DNA from: Bradyrhizobium erythrophlei
Lineage (GTDB): Bacteria > Pseudomonadota > Alphaproteobacteria > Rhizobiales > Xanthobacteraceae
DNA: 64,000 nucleotides
NCBI RefSeq assembly: GCF_900129425.1
Contig: NZ_LT670817.1
Span: 4,154,001 to 4,218,000, forward strand
Direction: 5' to 3'
The translations under genes were made by a program, and so were the position numbers. Under the pieces are notes generated by a model that made no database searches, was not told the origin of the DNA, and was given only the letters and a program-made list of their open reading frames with translations. The first letter of the stretch is position 1; the number at the start of each line of letters is the position of its first letter. Shown here piece after piece: positions 51,427-60,636 of this stretch.

Positions 51427-51446
51427 ATTAGTCAGTCAACTAACAT
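51427..51446. promoter_or_regulatory. TetR-type operator, copy C
   Basis: ATTAGTCAGTCAACTAACAT, about 70 bases before the 200-residue SDR gene. Core AGTCAGTCAACTAAC. Confidence 0.7.
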
Positions 51447-51511
51447 ACACTTGGATTAACCGAGGTGATCGGACGGCACAACAAGCCCCAAGCGGGGAGA
51501 ATGGAGCTTTC

Positions 51512-52114
51512 ATGAAAATTGTTCTAATTGGCGCAAACGGAAAGATCGGGGAACTGGTTCAAACGGCCATGGCCGGCGCCGGCCATGAGATCGTCAAGGT
51601 CGGACGCAAGTCAGGCGATTTCCAAGTCGAGATCGAGAACCGCGAAAGTGTCAGGAAGCTTTATCAAGCCGTCGGCTCGTTTGATGCCGTGGCCATTGCA
51701 GCAGGTGAAGTCGCATTCGCTCCGCTTTCGGAACTCACCGCTGAAAAGTGGCAGTTCTCGTTGGGAAGCAAGCTCATGGGCCAGATCAGTCTGGTTCAGG
51801 AGGCGATCCCGTTCGTCAACGAAAGGGGATCTTTCACCTTGGTTTCGGGCGTTCTTAATGAAGAACCGATCTTCGCCGGTGTCGCGGGTGCAACCGTCTC
51901 GGGCGCATTGGAAGGTTTTGTTCGGGCTGCCGCCGTCGAACTTCCCAAGGGACTGCGCATCAATGTGGTGAGTCCGACGATCCTGAAGGAATCCGAAGCT
52001 CATATGGGTTCGTTCTTTCCCGGCGTAGTTCCGGTCGAAGGCTGGAGAGTGGCACTGGCCTACAAACGCGCGATTCTGGGGGTGCAAACCGGCCGCGTCT
52101 ACAGAGTTGATTGA
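51512..52114 (+). CDS. Short SDR-family protein (200 aa)
   Basis: KIVLIGANGKIGELVQ (2-17) is a NAD(P) loop (GANGKIG). AIAAGEVAF replaces NNAG, and no YxxxK is seen (GVAGATVSGALEGF in its place), as in the shorter YciK/CR-type subgroup of SDRs without the Tyr. GGGGAGAATGGAGC precedes the ATG. Controlled through operator C. Its activity is doubtful, yet the group is often near TetR genes. Confidence 0.85.
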   Translation: MKIVLIGANGKIGELVQTAMAGAGHEIVKVGRKSGDFQVEIENRESVRKLYQAVGSFDAVAIAAGEVAFAPLSELTAEKWQFSLGSKLMGQISLVQEAIPFVNERGSFTLVSGVLNEEPIFAGVAGATVSGALEGFVRAAAVELPKGLRINVVSPTILKESEAHMGSFFPGVVPVEGWRVALAYKRAILGVQTGRVYRVD

Positions 52115-52172
52115 GCTTGCCCAGCGTTTATTCGAAGACCGCGGGTTTGACAAAAGGATCGACTTGTCGCGG

Positions 52173-52192
52173 CAAGTCAGCCGACTGACTTG
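52173..52192. promoter_or_regulatory. TetR-type operator, copy D
   Basis: CAAGTCAGCCGACTGACTTG, a nearly perfect palindrome (AAGTCAG/CTGACTT arms), about 50 bases before the MFS gene. Confidence 0.72.
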
Positions 52193-52239
52193 TACAACAA
52201 ACAAAACAAGCCCTGAGCAGGCAGAACGGAACAAAAAGA

Positions 52240-53439
52240 ATGAGAGTCCGGCGCCGGGCCCTTTCGCCTGCGGTCATGACGGCCTTCAGTTTAGTCGGGG
52301 CCGCACTGGTCGTAGCGAGCAACAGCGCGGTCACGCCGCTGTACCGGCTGTACCAGCAGTCCATGCATCTGACGCCGCTGATGATCACTCTGGTGTACGC
52401 AGTCTATACCTTCAGCCTGCTGGCCGCGCTGCTGACGGTCGGGGGGTTGTCGGACTATGTGGGGCGCCGGCCGGTCATTCTCAGCGGTCTGCTGTTGAAC
52501 GCGATCGCGATGGTCCTGTTTTCCTATGCCACCGATGTCGGACAACTGATCCTGGCGCGCGCGGTGCAAGGCCTGTGCGTGGGCACTGCGACGCCGGTGC
52601 TGGGCGCTGCAATTCTCGACACCGACCACAGACGCGGACCCTTGCTCAACAGCGTCACGGCATTTCTCGGGTTGACGGCTGGCGCGCTCGGTGCTGCGGC
52701 CCTCGTCACCTTCGCGCGCGATCCGCTGCATCTGGTCTATGAGGTGCTGTTCGTGCTCACGGCTCTGATGATGGTCCTGCTGTTCGTGATGCCCGAGACG
52801 GTGTCGCGCAAGGCCGGCGCGTTGGCGTCTCTGCGGCCGCGTGTCAGTGTGCCGAGGCAATCGCGCGCGGCGCTGTTGCGTATAACGCCGGCCAGCATTG
52901 CGGCCTGGGCGCTTGGCGGATTTTACCTTTCGCTCATGCCGACGGTGGTGGCGACGACCTTGGGCGTCCGCGCGCCCTGGGTCGGTGGCATCGTCGTTGC
53001 GGCGCCCTGGTTGTCCGCCGCGGTGACTGTGGGAGCGCTCCGACAATTGGCCGCGCGCCGGTTGCTGCTGCTAGGCACTAGCGCATTGTCGCTGGGCGTT
53101 GTCGCCTCGCTGCTCGGCATTTGGCAGCACAGCGTTGCCGCCTTGTTCGCCGGTGCCTTGATCTCTGGTCTTGGCTTGGGCGCATCGCTCTCCGGCTCGT
53201 TGAGCGCGCTGTTGCCGACCGCCGAAGCGCATCAGCGCGCCGGCTTGCTGGCGACGTTCTATGTGCTGTCCTATCTCGCCCTCGGTCTGCCGGCGCTGGT
53301 CGCGGGCGCCTCGGTGCCGCTGATCGGGTTGGACACCGTGGCCTATGTGTACGGCGCGGTGGTCATCGTGCTCGCCATCATCTCGCTGATCGCGTCGCTG
53401 CGCAGCATTGGCAACGCGGCTGACGAACGGGATAGTTGA
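52240..53439 (+). CDS. MFS multidrug efflux transporter
   Basis: A 399-residue 12-helix major-facilitator protein. Helix 1 FSLVGAALVVASNSAVTPLY; the loop 2-3 motif GGLSDYVGRRPVI (about 69-81) is the MFS signature A. It ends in a short cytoplasmic tail. No periplasmic large loops. Operator D sits in front, so it is probably induced with the detox genes and exports the electrophile or product. Confidence 0.9.
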   Translation: MRVRRRALSPAVMTAFSLVGAALVVASNSAVTPLYRLYQQSMHLTPLMITLVYAVYTFSLLAALLTVGGLSDYVGRRPVILSGLLLNAIAMVLFSYATDVGQLILARAVQGLCVGTATPVLGAAILDTDHRRGPLLNSVTAFLGLTAGALGAAALVTFARDPLHLVYEVLFVLTALMMVLLFVMPETVSRKAGALASLRPRVSVPRQSRAALLRITPASIAAWALGGFYLSLMPTVVATTLGVRAPWVGGIVVAAPWLSAAVTVGALRQLAARRLLLLGTSALSLGVVASLLGIWQHSVAALFAGALISGLGLGASLSGSLSALLPTAEAHQRAGLLATFYVLSYLALGLPALVAGASVPLIGLDTVAYVYGAVVIVLAIISLIASLRSIGNAADERDS

Positions 53440-53469
53440 GAAAGAGGGCTTCGGCCTTCCTTTTCGAAG

Positions 53470-54117
53470 ATGGAGCATACTTCCTTGTCCGATGCTTTGA
53501 TTAGCTTGATCCCAACCTACGGCCCGTGGATCATCTTTGGTATTGTTGCGCTCGAAAGTGCCGGCGTGCCTCTCCCCGGAGAGACAATCCTTGTTGCAGC
53601 TGCGCTCCTTGCCGCTACCACTGGTCAGATCAGCATCGTCGTCGTTGTACTAGCAGCTGCAGCGGGTGCCATTGTCGGGGACGGCATTGGATACATGGTC
53701 GGGCGTCGATTTGGTTTGCCCCTTATTCGCAGATACGGCCGGTACATCCGCCTCGATGAGAATCGATTGCTGATCGGTCGATATCTTTTCTTTCGGTATG
53801 GAAACGTCGTCGTGTTCTTTGGGCGTTTCGTTGCAGTGCTACGAATGTTTGCGGCCTTGCTTGCGGGCGCCAACAGCATGCCGGCAGGTCGTTTTTTCTT
53901 CTTCAACATAACTGGTGGAGTTTGCTGGGCGTGCCTCTTCGGCTTCGGCGCTTATGCAGTGGGTGCCGAATTTTACACTATTTCGGGAACGTTGAGTGTG
54001 ATCTCATTGGGGTTATTTATTGCCACGGGATTTGCACTCTCAATTTTCATGCGCCGAAATGAAGTCACGCTACGCCGTCGAGCGGAGCTGGCTCTGTCAG
54101 ATCATTCGCGCGGATGA
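53470..54117 (+). CDS. DedA-family membrane protein
   Basis: A 215-residue inner-membrane protein of the SNARE-assoc/DedA family, involved in undecaprenyl-phosphate or phospholipid flipping in characterised members. Conserved: ESAGVPLPGETIL (about 28-40), GDGIGYMVGRRFG, and FFGRFVAVLRMFAALLAGANSM with the essential Arg residues. Downstream of the MFS gene by 30 bases, possibly cotranscribed. Confidence 0.9.
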   Translation: MEHTSLSDALISLIPTYGPWIIFGIVALESAGVPLPGETILVAAALLAATTGQISIVVVVLAAAAGAIVGDGIGYMVGRRFGLPLIRRYGRYIRLDENRLLIGRYLFFRYGNVVVFFGRFVAVLRMFAALLAGANSMPAGRFFFFNITGGVCWACLFGFGAYAVGAEFYTISGTLSVISLGLFIATGFALSIFMRRNEVTLRRRAELALSDHSRG

Positions 54118-54129
54118 CTAATCCGGTAA

Positions 54130-54276
54130 TGGCAGATATTCGACCAGATCGGAATCGGCCAATGGTTTCGGATCGTCACCGGACTGGTCGAGATCTTGGG
54201 AGCGTTGGCCCTGTTGATCCCGCGCTCGGCGCCGGCCGGCGGCGTCTGGTTGGGAGTGACGATGGCGTTCGTGGCG
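54130..54276 (+). pseudogene. DoxX-family membrane protein relic
   Basis: Codons WQIFDQIGIGQWFRIVTGLV then EILGALALLIP and VWLGVTMAFVA match the second half of DoxX proteins. There is no start in frame and the end passes into unrelated sequence. Confidence 0.62.
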
Positions 54277-54526
54277 GTACCTTCGCCAGGTCTTCGGCTT
54301 TATCGGCGTTGCCGACATCGAGATCATACTTGCCGGCCGCGCGCGTGCCGGCGACACGGGCGAGAAGGCCGTCGAGCAGTTCGGCGCCGCGGTCGCGGCA
54401 GCTGCGGCCTAGGCTGGCGCAGAGGAGAACAGAGATTCGCCGACCATGGCGCCTCATACCAATCCAGCTCCCGCTGCGCCGATCGCGATAGTTTTGGCGC
54501 GAACTCGGATCGAAAGGACCAAGCCG

Positions 54527-54949
54527 ATGCTTGAACTGAATGTCTCGAACGTTCCTCACGCGACAGCCAGCGACGACGGATTGACCCTCACGATCATCTT
54601 CGATCTGGAAGACGGCGGCCAAGCGCGGATGCACATCCCTTACGGCCAGTACGACTGGTGGATTCAAGCGATGCAGGTCGTAGCCTCCGCCGCGTTCCGG
54701 AAGCAGGTCGAGGCCGGCCGAGTTACGGCAATTCCCAATCCCGTCAATGCCACGCAGATAGCCGACAGTGTGCGGATCCTCGCGAATCCAAAGCACCAGC
54801 ATGCGCTCATGCAGGTAACCGGCCGAGCCTTCGAGAACGGACCTCTCGCGATGGGGTCGGTCTTGTTTTCGCCGTCGCTTGTCGAGTATCTCGCCCAGAA
54901 GTTTGCGGAAATCGACGGGCAACTCAAGGGCGCGAACAACCTTTCATAA
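54527..54949 (+). CDS. Hypothetical protein (140 aa)
   Basis: Starts LELNVSNVPHATASDDGLTL; middle TIIFDLEDGGQARMHIPYGQ, then DWWIQAMQVVASAAF. C-terminal LVEYLAQKFAEIDGQL. No domain recognised, natural composition. Purine-rich GGACCAAG precedes ATG 54527. Confidence 0.65.
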   Translation: MLELNVSNVPHATASDDGLTLTIIFDLEDGGQARMHIPYGQYDWWIQAMQVVASAAFRKQVEAGRVTAIPNPVNATQIADSVRILANPKHQHALMQVTGRAFENGPLAMGSVLFSPSLVEYLAQKFAEIDGQLKGANNLS

Positions 54950-55191
54950 GCCTGCGGCGGTGCAGAGGGGCGTGACGCCGGGGCGAGGGGTGGACGACCG
55001 CCTCCGGCGACTCGGTGGGCGAGGAGAAATCCTCATCCCTACCGCGACCAAAACGCTGACTATTCCTTCGGTCTTGTGCAAAGAGACAAACGCGCAAGAA
55101 GTCAGTGGGGCGGTCTCAAGGCGAGGGTGTAGTTGTCAATCGGCGACAATTGTTGGTCGACATGGATGACCTGCATCTCGCTGCTTCCAGA

Positions 55192-56166
55192 TCAAGAGCT
55201 GTTTGCACCTTTGAGCTTGGGCGATCTCTGCGCAGTCGTTCGATCGCGCGGAGCATCGGCTCTCCGGTATTTGAAGTGCTCGATGAACGCGCGCAGCTTG
55301 GGCGAGACCTGGCGTCCACCGGGGTAGTATAGAAAAACCCCCGGCACTGTGACAGCGAACGGGGTCAGAAGGGCGCGCAATCGCCCGTCCGCAATCGGCG
55401 CCTTGGCGAGCGGGCTGGGCACTTGTGCAAGTCCTACACCCTGGATCGCCGCTCCGAGGAGTGTGGAGAAGTCGTGCGCAATGAGCGGCCCAGAGAGGAT
55501 TGCCTCGACCGCCTTGTTGCCGTTGACAAAAGGCCAGGGTGCGATCGACCCATTCGAGCGGCGCATGCGCAGGCACGCGTGCTGACGCAAGTCATCGATG
55601 CTTTCCGGCCGCTTCCGTCGGCGCAGATAATCTGGGCTGCCCACGACCACGAACGGGAACGGCGGCATCAGCCGCACTGCGACCATGTCGGCGGCGATGA
55701 ACTGGCCCAGCCGGATGCCGGCATCAAACCCTCCGGCCGCGAGGTCGAGCAGTTCATCGCTTGCGGCGATCTCCACCTCGACCTCGGGAAAGGCTTGGCA
55801 GAAGGATGCGATCAGCGGCTCCAGCAGGATCGGCACCACTGTCCGAGGCACTGTCAGGCGCAACAGTCCGGTCGGTCGCTCGCCAAGATCGCGCGCAATC
55901 TCGCTTGCGGCAACGAGTTCCTCGAAGGCGGGCTTTGCGCGCGAAAGGAATCGTTCGCCGGCCTCAGTCAGGCCGACACTGCGAGTCGTGCGTAGGAAAA
56001 GCGCTGCACCGACGCGTGCCTCTAGTACGCGGACCGTGTGACTGATCGCCGATGGAGTCACCCCGAGGTCTGCGGCCGCTCTGCGAAAACTGCGGTGCTG
56101 GGCGACGCTCAGGAACGCCTCCACGCCGTCGAGCGCGCCTTGCCTGACTGTGAAATTCTGTTTCAT
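55192..56166 (-). CDS. LysR-family transcriptional regulator
   Basis: A 324-residue regulator. N-terminal HTH (VEAFLSVAQHRSFRRAAADLG, then SAISHTVRVLEARVGAALF), C-terminal periplasmic-binding-like sensor (DAGIRLGQFIAADMVAVRLM). Divergent to the esterase gene 56401, so it probably controls that unit, with the 234-base gap as control region. Confidence 0.9.
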   Translation of the reverse strand: MKQNFTVRQGALDGVEAFLSVAQHRSFRRAAADLGVTPSAISHTVRVLEARVGAALFLRTTRSVGLTEAGERFLSRAKPAFEELVAASEIARDLGERPTGLLRLTVPRTVVPILLEPLIASFCQAFPEVEVEIAASDELLDLAAGGFDAGIRLGQFIAADMVAVRLMPPFPFVVVGSPDYLRRRKRPESIDDLRQHACLRMRRSNGSIAPWPFVNGNKAVEAILSGPLIAHDFSTLLGAAIQGVGLAQVPSPLAKAPIADGRLRALLTPFAVTVPGVFLYYPGGRQVSPKLRAFIEHFKYRRADAPRDRTTAQRSPKLKGANSS

Positions 56167-56400
56167 AGCCCATCATCATTATCGCCAATAGTCGCTCGCG
56201 AGAAGAGGTCATATGTCTGGCCTGCAAATTCGCAACGTCGATGTCGAGACCCAAGATCGGCGTCAACTCAAGCCCGGTGAGACGCGCCGCGTGCCCACGT
56301 CCGGGATTGGTTGCGACAGGGGGAGAGTAACCGAGGCGATCGGGCAAATGGATGAAGTCGGTCGGTTTTGCCGCACTCCCTAGTTCACAGGAGAACAAAA

Positions 56401-57288
56401 ATGTCGAAACAACAGCTCGCCGCAATTCTTGAAATGAGCGCCCAAAACCCCCCTCCCGCAAATGCCACCCCGGCGGAGATGAGAACATGGATCGAAGGTG
56501 TCGCCGGCCAATTGCCCGCGGCGGAGAACGTCCAGATCGAGCATGTGAACTGCGGACCTTGTGACGGCGAGTTGATCTTGCCCGCGGGCGGCGATGCCTC
56601 GCGCCTTATCATCTTGTACCACGGCGGCGGCTTCTTCTTTGGGTCCAGCCGCACCCATCGCGTCATCGCTTCCAACTTGGCGCGCGCAGCCGGAAGCGCC
56701 GTATTGACGCCAGACTATCGTCTGGCTCCGGAAAACCCGGCGCCGGCCGCCCACGATGATGCATTCGCCGTATATCAGTGGGCGCTGAAGCATGGTTATG
56801 CGTCAGGCAAAGTGGCTTTGCATGGGGACTCCAGCGGCGGCAATCTGGCGCTCGCCACGGCCGTGCGCGCCAGGGACGCCGGGCTTCCGCGGCCTGCAGC
56901 GGTGACGTTGATGTCGCCCTGGCTGGATGTGGCCCGGGAAGGCGCCTCGCACCAGGGAACGCCCGATGACCCGGTCGTCTCCAATGAAATCCTGGAACTC
57001 TTTACGGTCCGCTACCTTGGCGACGGGGATCGCAAGTCGCCCTCGGTGACCCCGTTCTATGCGGACTTCAGCGGCTTGCCGCCGACGCTTGTGCACGTGG
57101 GCACTCGGGAACGGCTGCACGACGACTCGGTCACAGTGGTTGCGCGCATGAAGGCCGCGGGCGTCGCCGCCGACCTGAAGGTCTTCGACGGCATGAGTCA
57201 CAACTGGCAGCTCTACGCCCCGATGCTCGATGAGGGCATGGCGTCCATCGAGGAGTGCGCGGCGTTTATCAAGGCGCATCAGGCCTGA
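56401..57288 (+). CDS. Alpha/beta-hydrolase of hormone-sensitive lipase type
   Basis: A 295-residue esterase. Oxyanion motif YHGGGFFFGS (about 75-84), nucleophile Ser in GDSSGGN, acid Asp in VHVGTRERLHDDS context and His in DGMSHNWQ. Cytoplasmic, probably acts on short-chain esters. The start at 56401 (MSKQQLA) has AGGAG about 9 bases upstream. First gene of a plus-strand unit under LysR. Confidence 0.9.
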   Translation: MSKQQLAAILEMSAQNPPPANATPAEMRTWIEGVAGQLPAAENVQIEHVNCGPCDGELILPAGGDASRLIILYHGGGFFFGSSRTHRVIASNLARAAGSAVLTPDYRLAPENPAPAAHDDAFAVYQWALKHGYASGKVALHGDSSGGNLALATAVRARDAGLPRPAAVTLMSPWLDVAREGASHQGTPDDPVVSNEILELFTVRYLGDGDRKSPSVTPFYADFSGLPPTLVHVGTRERLHDDSVTVVARMKAAGVAADLKVFDGMSHNWQLYAPMLDEGMASIEECAAFIKAHQA

Positions 57289-57415
57289 CGTCCGCGGCCG
57301 TGTTTCGTATGCGACATCATTCATGCGCAGCGCGTTATTCGCGGAGCGGCCTACCCATGTTTGGCACCCGTTTCCTCGCCTAATCCCTCATTCGGGTACA
57401 AGTAAGGACATCACA

Positions 57416-57880
57416 ATGAAAGACGCCAAAACACTTCTGCTCGAATTCCTCGCCGCGGTCACGCACGGCCAAGACGCCGCCGCCCAGTTCGCCGAGGATG
57501 GGGCGCTCGAACTGCCGTTCCTGCATTCGCTGGGCATCCCCTGGCGCCACCGGGGTCGCCAAGCAATCAGGGAGTTCCAAGACCAGCTCGCCGGGCTCTA
57601 TGTGGACATCGGCTTCCTGCCCGAGGACACCATCGTCCTGATCGACACCCCGGAGCAGGTGTTCGCCGAATACATGGCCCACACGACGGCGCGGGCAACC
57701 GGGCGCACCCTCCATCACATGTTTGCAGCCCGTCTCGTGGCCGAGAACGGACTGATCAAGCTGGTGCGGGAGTCTCTGAACGTGGTCGCCGCGGCCCAAG
57801 CCCTCCTACCCGGCGGCGTCAAGGACCTGCCCGATCCGGAGAAAGTGATCTTCTCGGTTCCTCCGGACTACCGGAGCTAA
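57416..57880 (+). CDS. SnoaL/NTF2-like protein 1
   Basis: A 154-residue alpha+beta barrel fold protein: AKTLLLEFLAAVTHGQDAAA then FAEDGALELPFLHSLGIPWR and GRQAIREFQDQL. Such proteins are cyclases, isomerases or ligand binders. Follows the esterase by 127 bases. Confidence 0.78.
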   Translation: MKDAKTLLLEFLAAVTHGQDAAAQFAEDGALELPFLHSLGIPWRHRGRQAIREFQDQLAGLYVDIGFLPEDTIVLIDTPEQVFAEYMAHTTARATGRTLHHMFAARLVAENGLIKLVRESLNVVAAAQALLPGGVKDLPDPEKVIFSVPPDYRS

Positions 57881-57940
57881 AGCCTTCGAGAGTTCTCTTC
57901 CAGCATCGTCAATCATTAAGCTCATCGAGGAAGCACCACC

Positions 57941-58324
57941 ATGGCCGACAACATGCAAATCGTCCTGAACGCCTTCGAAACCCTTTTCAACAAGCGCGAC
58001 TACGCCGCCGCGGAGCGTTTCTGGTCTCCGAACTACATTCAGCACAGTGCGCACATTGCGCCCGGACGCGAGGGACTTTTCGCCCTGATCAAAGGGGCCC
58101 CTGAAGCCTTGCACTACGAGAACGGGCTCACCGTTGCCAATGGCGACTACGTGCTCCTCCACGGCCCGTTTAGCGGCTTAGGGCCGGCGAACTGGATCGT
58201 GGTCGATATTGTGCGCCTCGAGAATGGCCAGCTGGCGGAGCATTGGGACGTGATCCAGGACGAGGCCACGCGCGAGCAGTCGCGGAGCGGCCTGCCGATG
58301 TTCGGCGACAAGTTCCCGGGTTGA
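57941..58324 (+). CDS. SnoaL/NTF2-like protein 2
   Basis: A 127-residue second SnoaL-like protein: VLNAFETLFNKRDYAAAERF then SPNYIQHSAHIAPGREG and DIVRLENGQLAEHWDVIQ. The YIQHS and EHWDV patterns are of the SnoaL-like polyketide cyclase/ester cyclase branch. Cytoplasmic. Cotranscribed with SnoaL 1. Confidence 0.82.
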   Translation: MADNMQIVLNAFETLFNKRDYAAAERFWSPNYIQHSAHIAPGREGLFALIKGAPEALHYENGLTVANGDYVLLHGPFSGLGPANWIVVDIVRLENGQLAEHWDVIQDEATREQSRSGLPMFGDKFPG

Positions 58325-58421
58325 TCTTGCCGCGCGCCGGGCACAGCGACAGCTCGCCAACTCTGCAAATTCACCTCATCCTGGTCAATGTGCATGGTTC
58401 CGGTTCCTGTTCGGTCACCTC

Positions 58422-58459
58422 TCGATAACGTGAATATATGACGATCCTCATGTTATCGA
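58422..58459. promoter_or_regulatory. Large inverted repeat, possible operator
   Basis: TCGATAACGTGA (58422-58433) and TCATGTTATCGA (58448-58459): 12-base arms with one mismatch and a 14-base spacer. No T-run follows, so not an ordinary terminator. About 60 bases before the 50-residue gene. Confidence 0.5.
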
Positions 58460-58518
58460 CCGACGAAGAAGCGCGACTAAATTAACGTCTACTCAAATTA
58501 CAGATGAGGAGAATTTCG

Positions 58519-58671
58519 ATGATGAAACATGCCAAACATTCGATCGAGTCTCATCGCTATGAACTCCTGCACGGCGAAGATGCCGACTTCATCGCCTATC
58601 GACGGAAGTTTGGCGATGGCCTTTGGCAGACGGTTTCAACATGGATGATCCCGCGTACGGAGTATCCGTAG
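58519..58671 (+). CDS. Small hypothetical protein (50 aa)
   Basis: ATG-ATG at 58519/58522, with GAGGAGAA 7 bases upstream. KHAKHSIESHRYELLHGEDA then DFIAYRRKFGDGLWQ, ending PRTEYP. Good ribosome site but unknown family; may be a truncated gene. Confidence 0.45.
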   Translation: MMKHAKHSIESHRYELLHGEDADFIAYRRKFGDGLWQTVSTWMIPRTEYP

Positions 58672-58841
58672 CCGATCTTTGCCCACCTCGCCCCAAATGA
58701 GGGCGACGCCACGGGCGGCTGAATGGCGTCAACCCGTGGCGAAAGGTTCGTGGAACTTCGAAAGCCAGGGAAAGTAGCCGGACACCCGGGGCCGCAAGCG
58801 CTGCGGGGATGCGCTTCACCAGGAAAAAAGGAGTGACGATA

Positions 58842-59591
58842 ATGGGCAAGCTCGCAGGAAAAATCGCACTCGTGACAGGTGGCAATAGCGGTATCGGACT
58901 CGCCACCGCGAAGCGGTTCGTGGACGAAGGCGCCTACGTCTTCATCACGGGACGCCGTGATCGGGAGTTGGCCGCGGCGGCAAAGGAAATCGGCAGAAAC
59001 GTGACCGGCATACAAAGCGATGTCTCGAGCCTTGCCGATCTCGATAGACTCTTTGCGCAAATCAAGCGTGAGAAAGGCAAGCTCGATATCGTGTTTGCCA
59101 ATGCCGGTGTCGCGAAACATGCCTCCTTCGGTGAGATAACCGAGGAGCTCTATGATTCGACCTTCGACATAAATGTCAAAGGTCTTTTGTTCACAGTGCA
59201 GAAAGCGCTTCCGTTATTGCCGGATGGCGCTTCCATCGTCCTCAATGCGTCTATCGTCGGCAGCAAAGGGCTGCCGTCGAACAGCGTTTACAGCGCGACC
59301 AAAGCCGCCGTGCGCTCCTTCGCGCGGACTTGGACGACGGATTTGAAACAGCGCCGCATTCGCGTGAACGCGATAAGCCCTGGCTCCATCGACACGCCAG
59401 GCTTGACCGACATGCTGGCTTCCTCGGAAGCAGGCGAGCAACGCCGAAAGATGATCAGCAGCGCTGTTCCGCTGGGTAGATTCGGCACCCCCGACGAGAT
59501 CGCGAAGGCCGTGGTGTTTCTCGCGTCCGACGAGAGCAGTTATGTCACGGGAACGGAATTGTTCGTCGATGGCGGTTTCGCACAGGTTTAG
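58842..59591 (+). CDS. SDR oxidoreductase
   Basis: A 249-residue classical SDR: TGGNSGIGLATAK (12-24), ANAGVAK, catalytic Ser near ILNASIVGS and Tyr-Lys in NSVYSATKAA, and the typical end SSYVTGTELFVDGG. AAGGAGTGACGATA precedes ATG 58842. Closely similar to 49805-50536 (same VFITGRR, DLDRL, LLFTVQKALPLL and EIAKA blocks), but with an intact Tyr. Confidence 0.92.
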   Translation: MGKLAGKIALVTGGNSGIGLATAKRFVDEGAYVFITGRRDRELAAAAKEIGRNVTGIQSDVSSLADLDRLFAQIKREKGKLDIVFANAGVAKHASFGEITEELYDSTFDINVKGLLFTVQKALPLLPDGASIVLNASIVGSKGLPSNSVYSATKAAVRSFARTWTTDLKQRRIRVNAISPGSIDTPGLTDMLASSEAGEQRRKMISSAVPLGRFGTPDEIAKAVVFLASDESSYVTGTELFVDGGFAQV

Positions 59592-59628
59592 TCCCGTCAT
59601 CGCCGACTGCGTCCAGGAGGACTGAACT

Positions 59629-59739
59629 ATGGTCAACAATTCGCTCGCGGAAGTCCGCGAAGACCGTGCCGACCTCTCAAAGCTTGTCGACCTGATTTCA
59701 GGCCTTAACAGAGCGACCTTGCATTGGCCGCATCGATAG
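59629..59739 (+). pseudogene. N-terminal stump of a SnoaL-like gene
   Basis: AGGAGG and 8 bases lead to ATG 59629: VNNSLAEVREDRADLSKLVD then LISGLNRATLHWPHR and TAG. The start is typical of SnoaL-like proteins (REDRADL.KL), but after 30 codons the sequence is lost. Confidence 0.5.
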
Positions 59740-59782
59740 CGACTCGCGACGCAAATTATTTTCTGGGTAGGAGGTGAGATCT

Positions 59783-60550
59783 ATGCGGTTGAAAGGCAAG
59801 TGTGCCCTGATCACGGGCGGCAATAGCGGGATTGGCCTTGCGACTGCGCGGCGGTTTGTTGCCGAAGGCGCTCGTGTTGCAATTACAGGCCGCGATGCGG
59901 CAACGCTCGCCGCGGCTGCGAATGAGTTGGGTGTGACGGCCATCAGATCGGATGTTCTGGATGCGCAGGCGCGCTCCAGCCTTTTCGATCGGATCAAGGA
60001 CGAATTCGGCCATCTCGACATCCTGTTTGCCAATGCCGGGATAGCAAAATTCAGCCCTATCGAGGAGACCCTGGAAAAGGATTTCGATGACGTCTTACGC
60101 ACCAACGTCACCGCGGTTTTCCTGACCGTCCAAGCTGCTTTGAAGCTGATGGACGCGGGTGCGTCGATTATACTGAACGGATCGATGGCTGCGACAACCG
60201 GCAGTAGCCAATCTTCAGCCTACGCCGCCAGCAAAGCGGGCGTGCGGGCGATGTGCCGCTCGCTCGCAGGTGAGCTTTCACCGCGTGGCATCAGAGTCAA
60301 CGCTGTTGTTTCTGGCGTTATCGAAACGCCGATCTGGCAGCGAACGGCCGTGCCGCCCGAAGCCGCTGCGGCACGCGAGCGTCGCCTCCAAGCGATGATT
60401 CCACTCAATCGCGTCGGTCGAGCCGAAGATATAGCCAACGCCGTCCTCTTTCTTGCGTCGGATGAGGCAGCTTACATCCAGGGAGCAGAGCTTGTCGTCG
60501 ATGGCGGCGTTCTTGGATCAGCGGCCGCAGCACCAGCGCATCGCCGCTGA
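59783..60550 (+). CDS. SDR oxidoreductase
   Basis: A 255-residue classical SDR: TGGNSGIGLATAR (11-23), ANAGIAKF, catalytic Ser in LNGSMAAT and Tyr-Lys in SSAYAASKAG, end AAYIQGAELVVDGG. AGGAGGTGAG stands before ATG 59783. Third full SDR of the same subtype in the island. Confidence 0.92.
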   Translation: MRLKGKCALITGGNSGIGLATARRFVAEGARVAITGRDAATLAAAANELGVTAIRSDVLDAQARSSLFDRIKDEFGHLDILFANAGIAKFSPIEETLEKDFDDVLRTNVTAVFLTVQAALKLMDAGASIILNGSMAATTGSSQSSAYAASKAGVRAMCRSLAGELSPRGIRVNAVVSGVIETPIWQRTAVPPEAAAARERRLQAMIPLNRVGRAEDIANAVLFLASDEAAYIQGAELVVDGGVLGSAAAAPAHRR

Positions 60551-60636
60551 CGATTGGTGAGCGCGGGTCGATGTGAACATCCTCTTGCGTCCACCCTGCA
60601 CGCCTCACCGCCCTCTATCCAAACAGGAATGCCCCG

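Noticed and set aside
56213..56383. 56-codon plus-strand frame between lysR and the esterase
   Set aside because: Has AGAGG before ATG but no recognisable protein pattern, and the space is better explained as the LysR control region.
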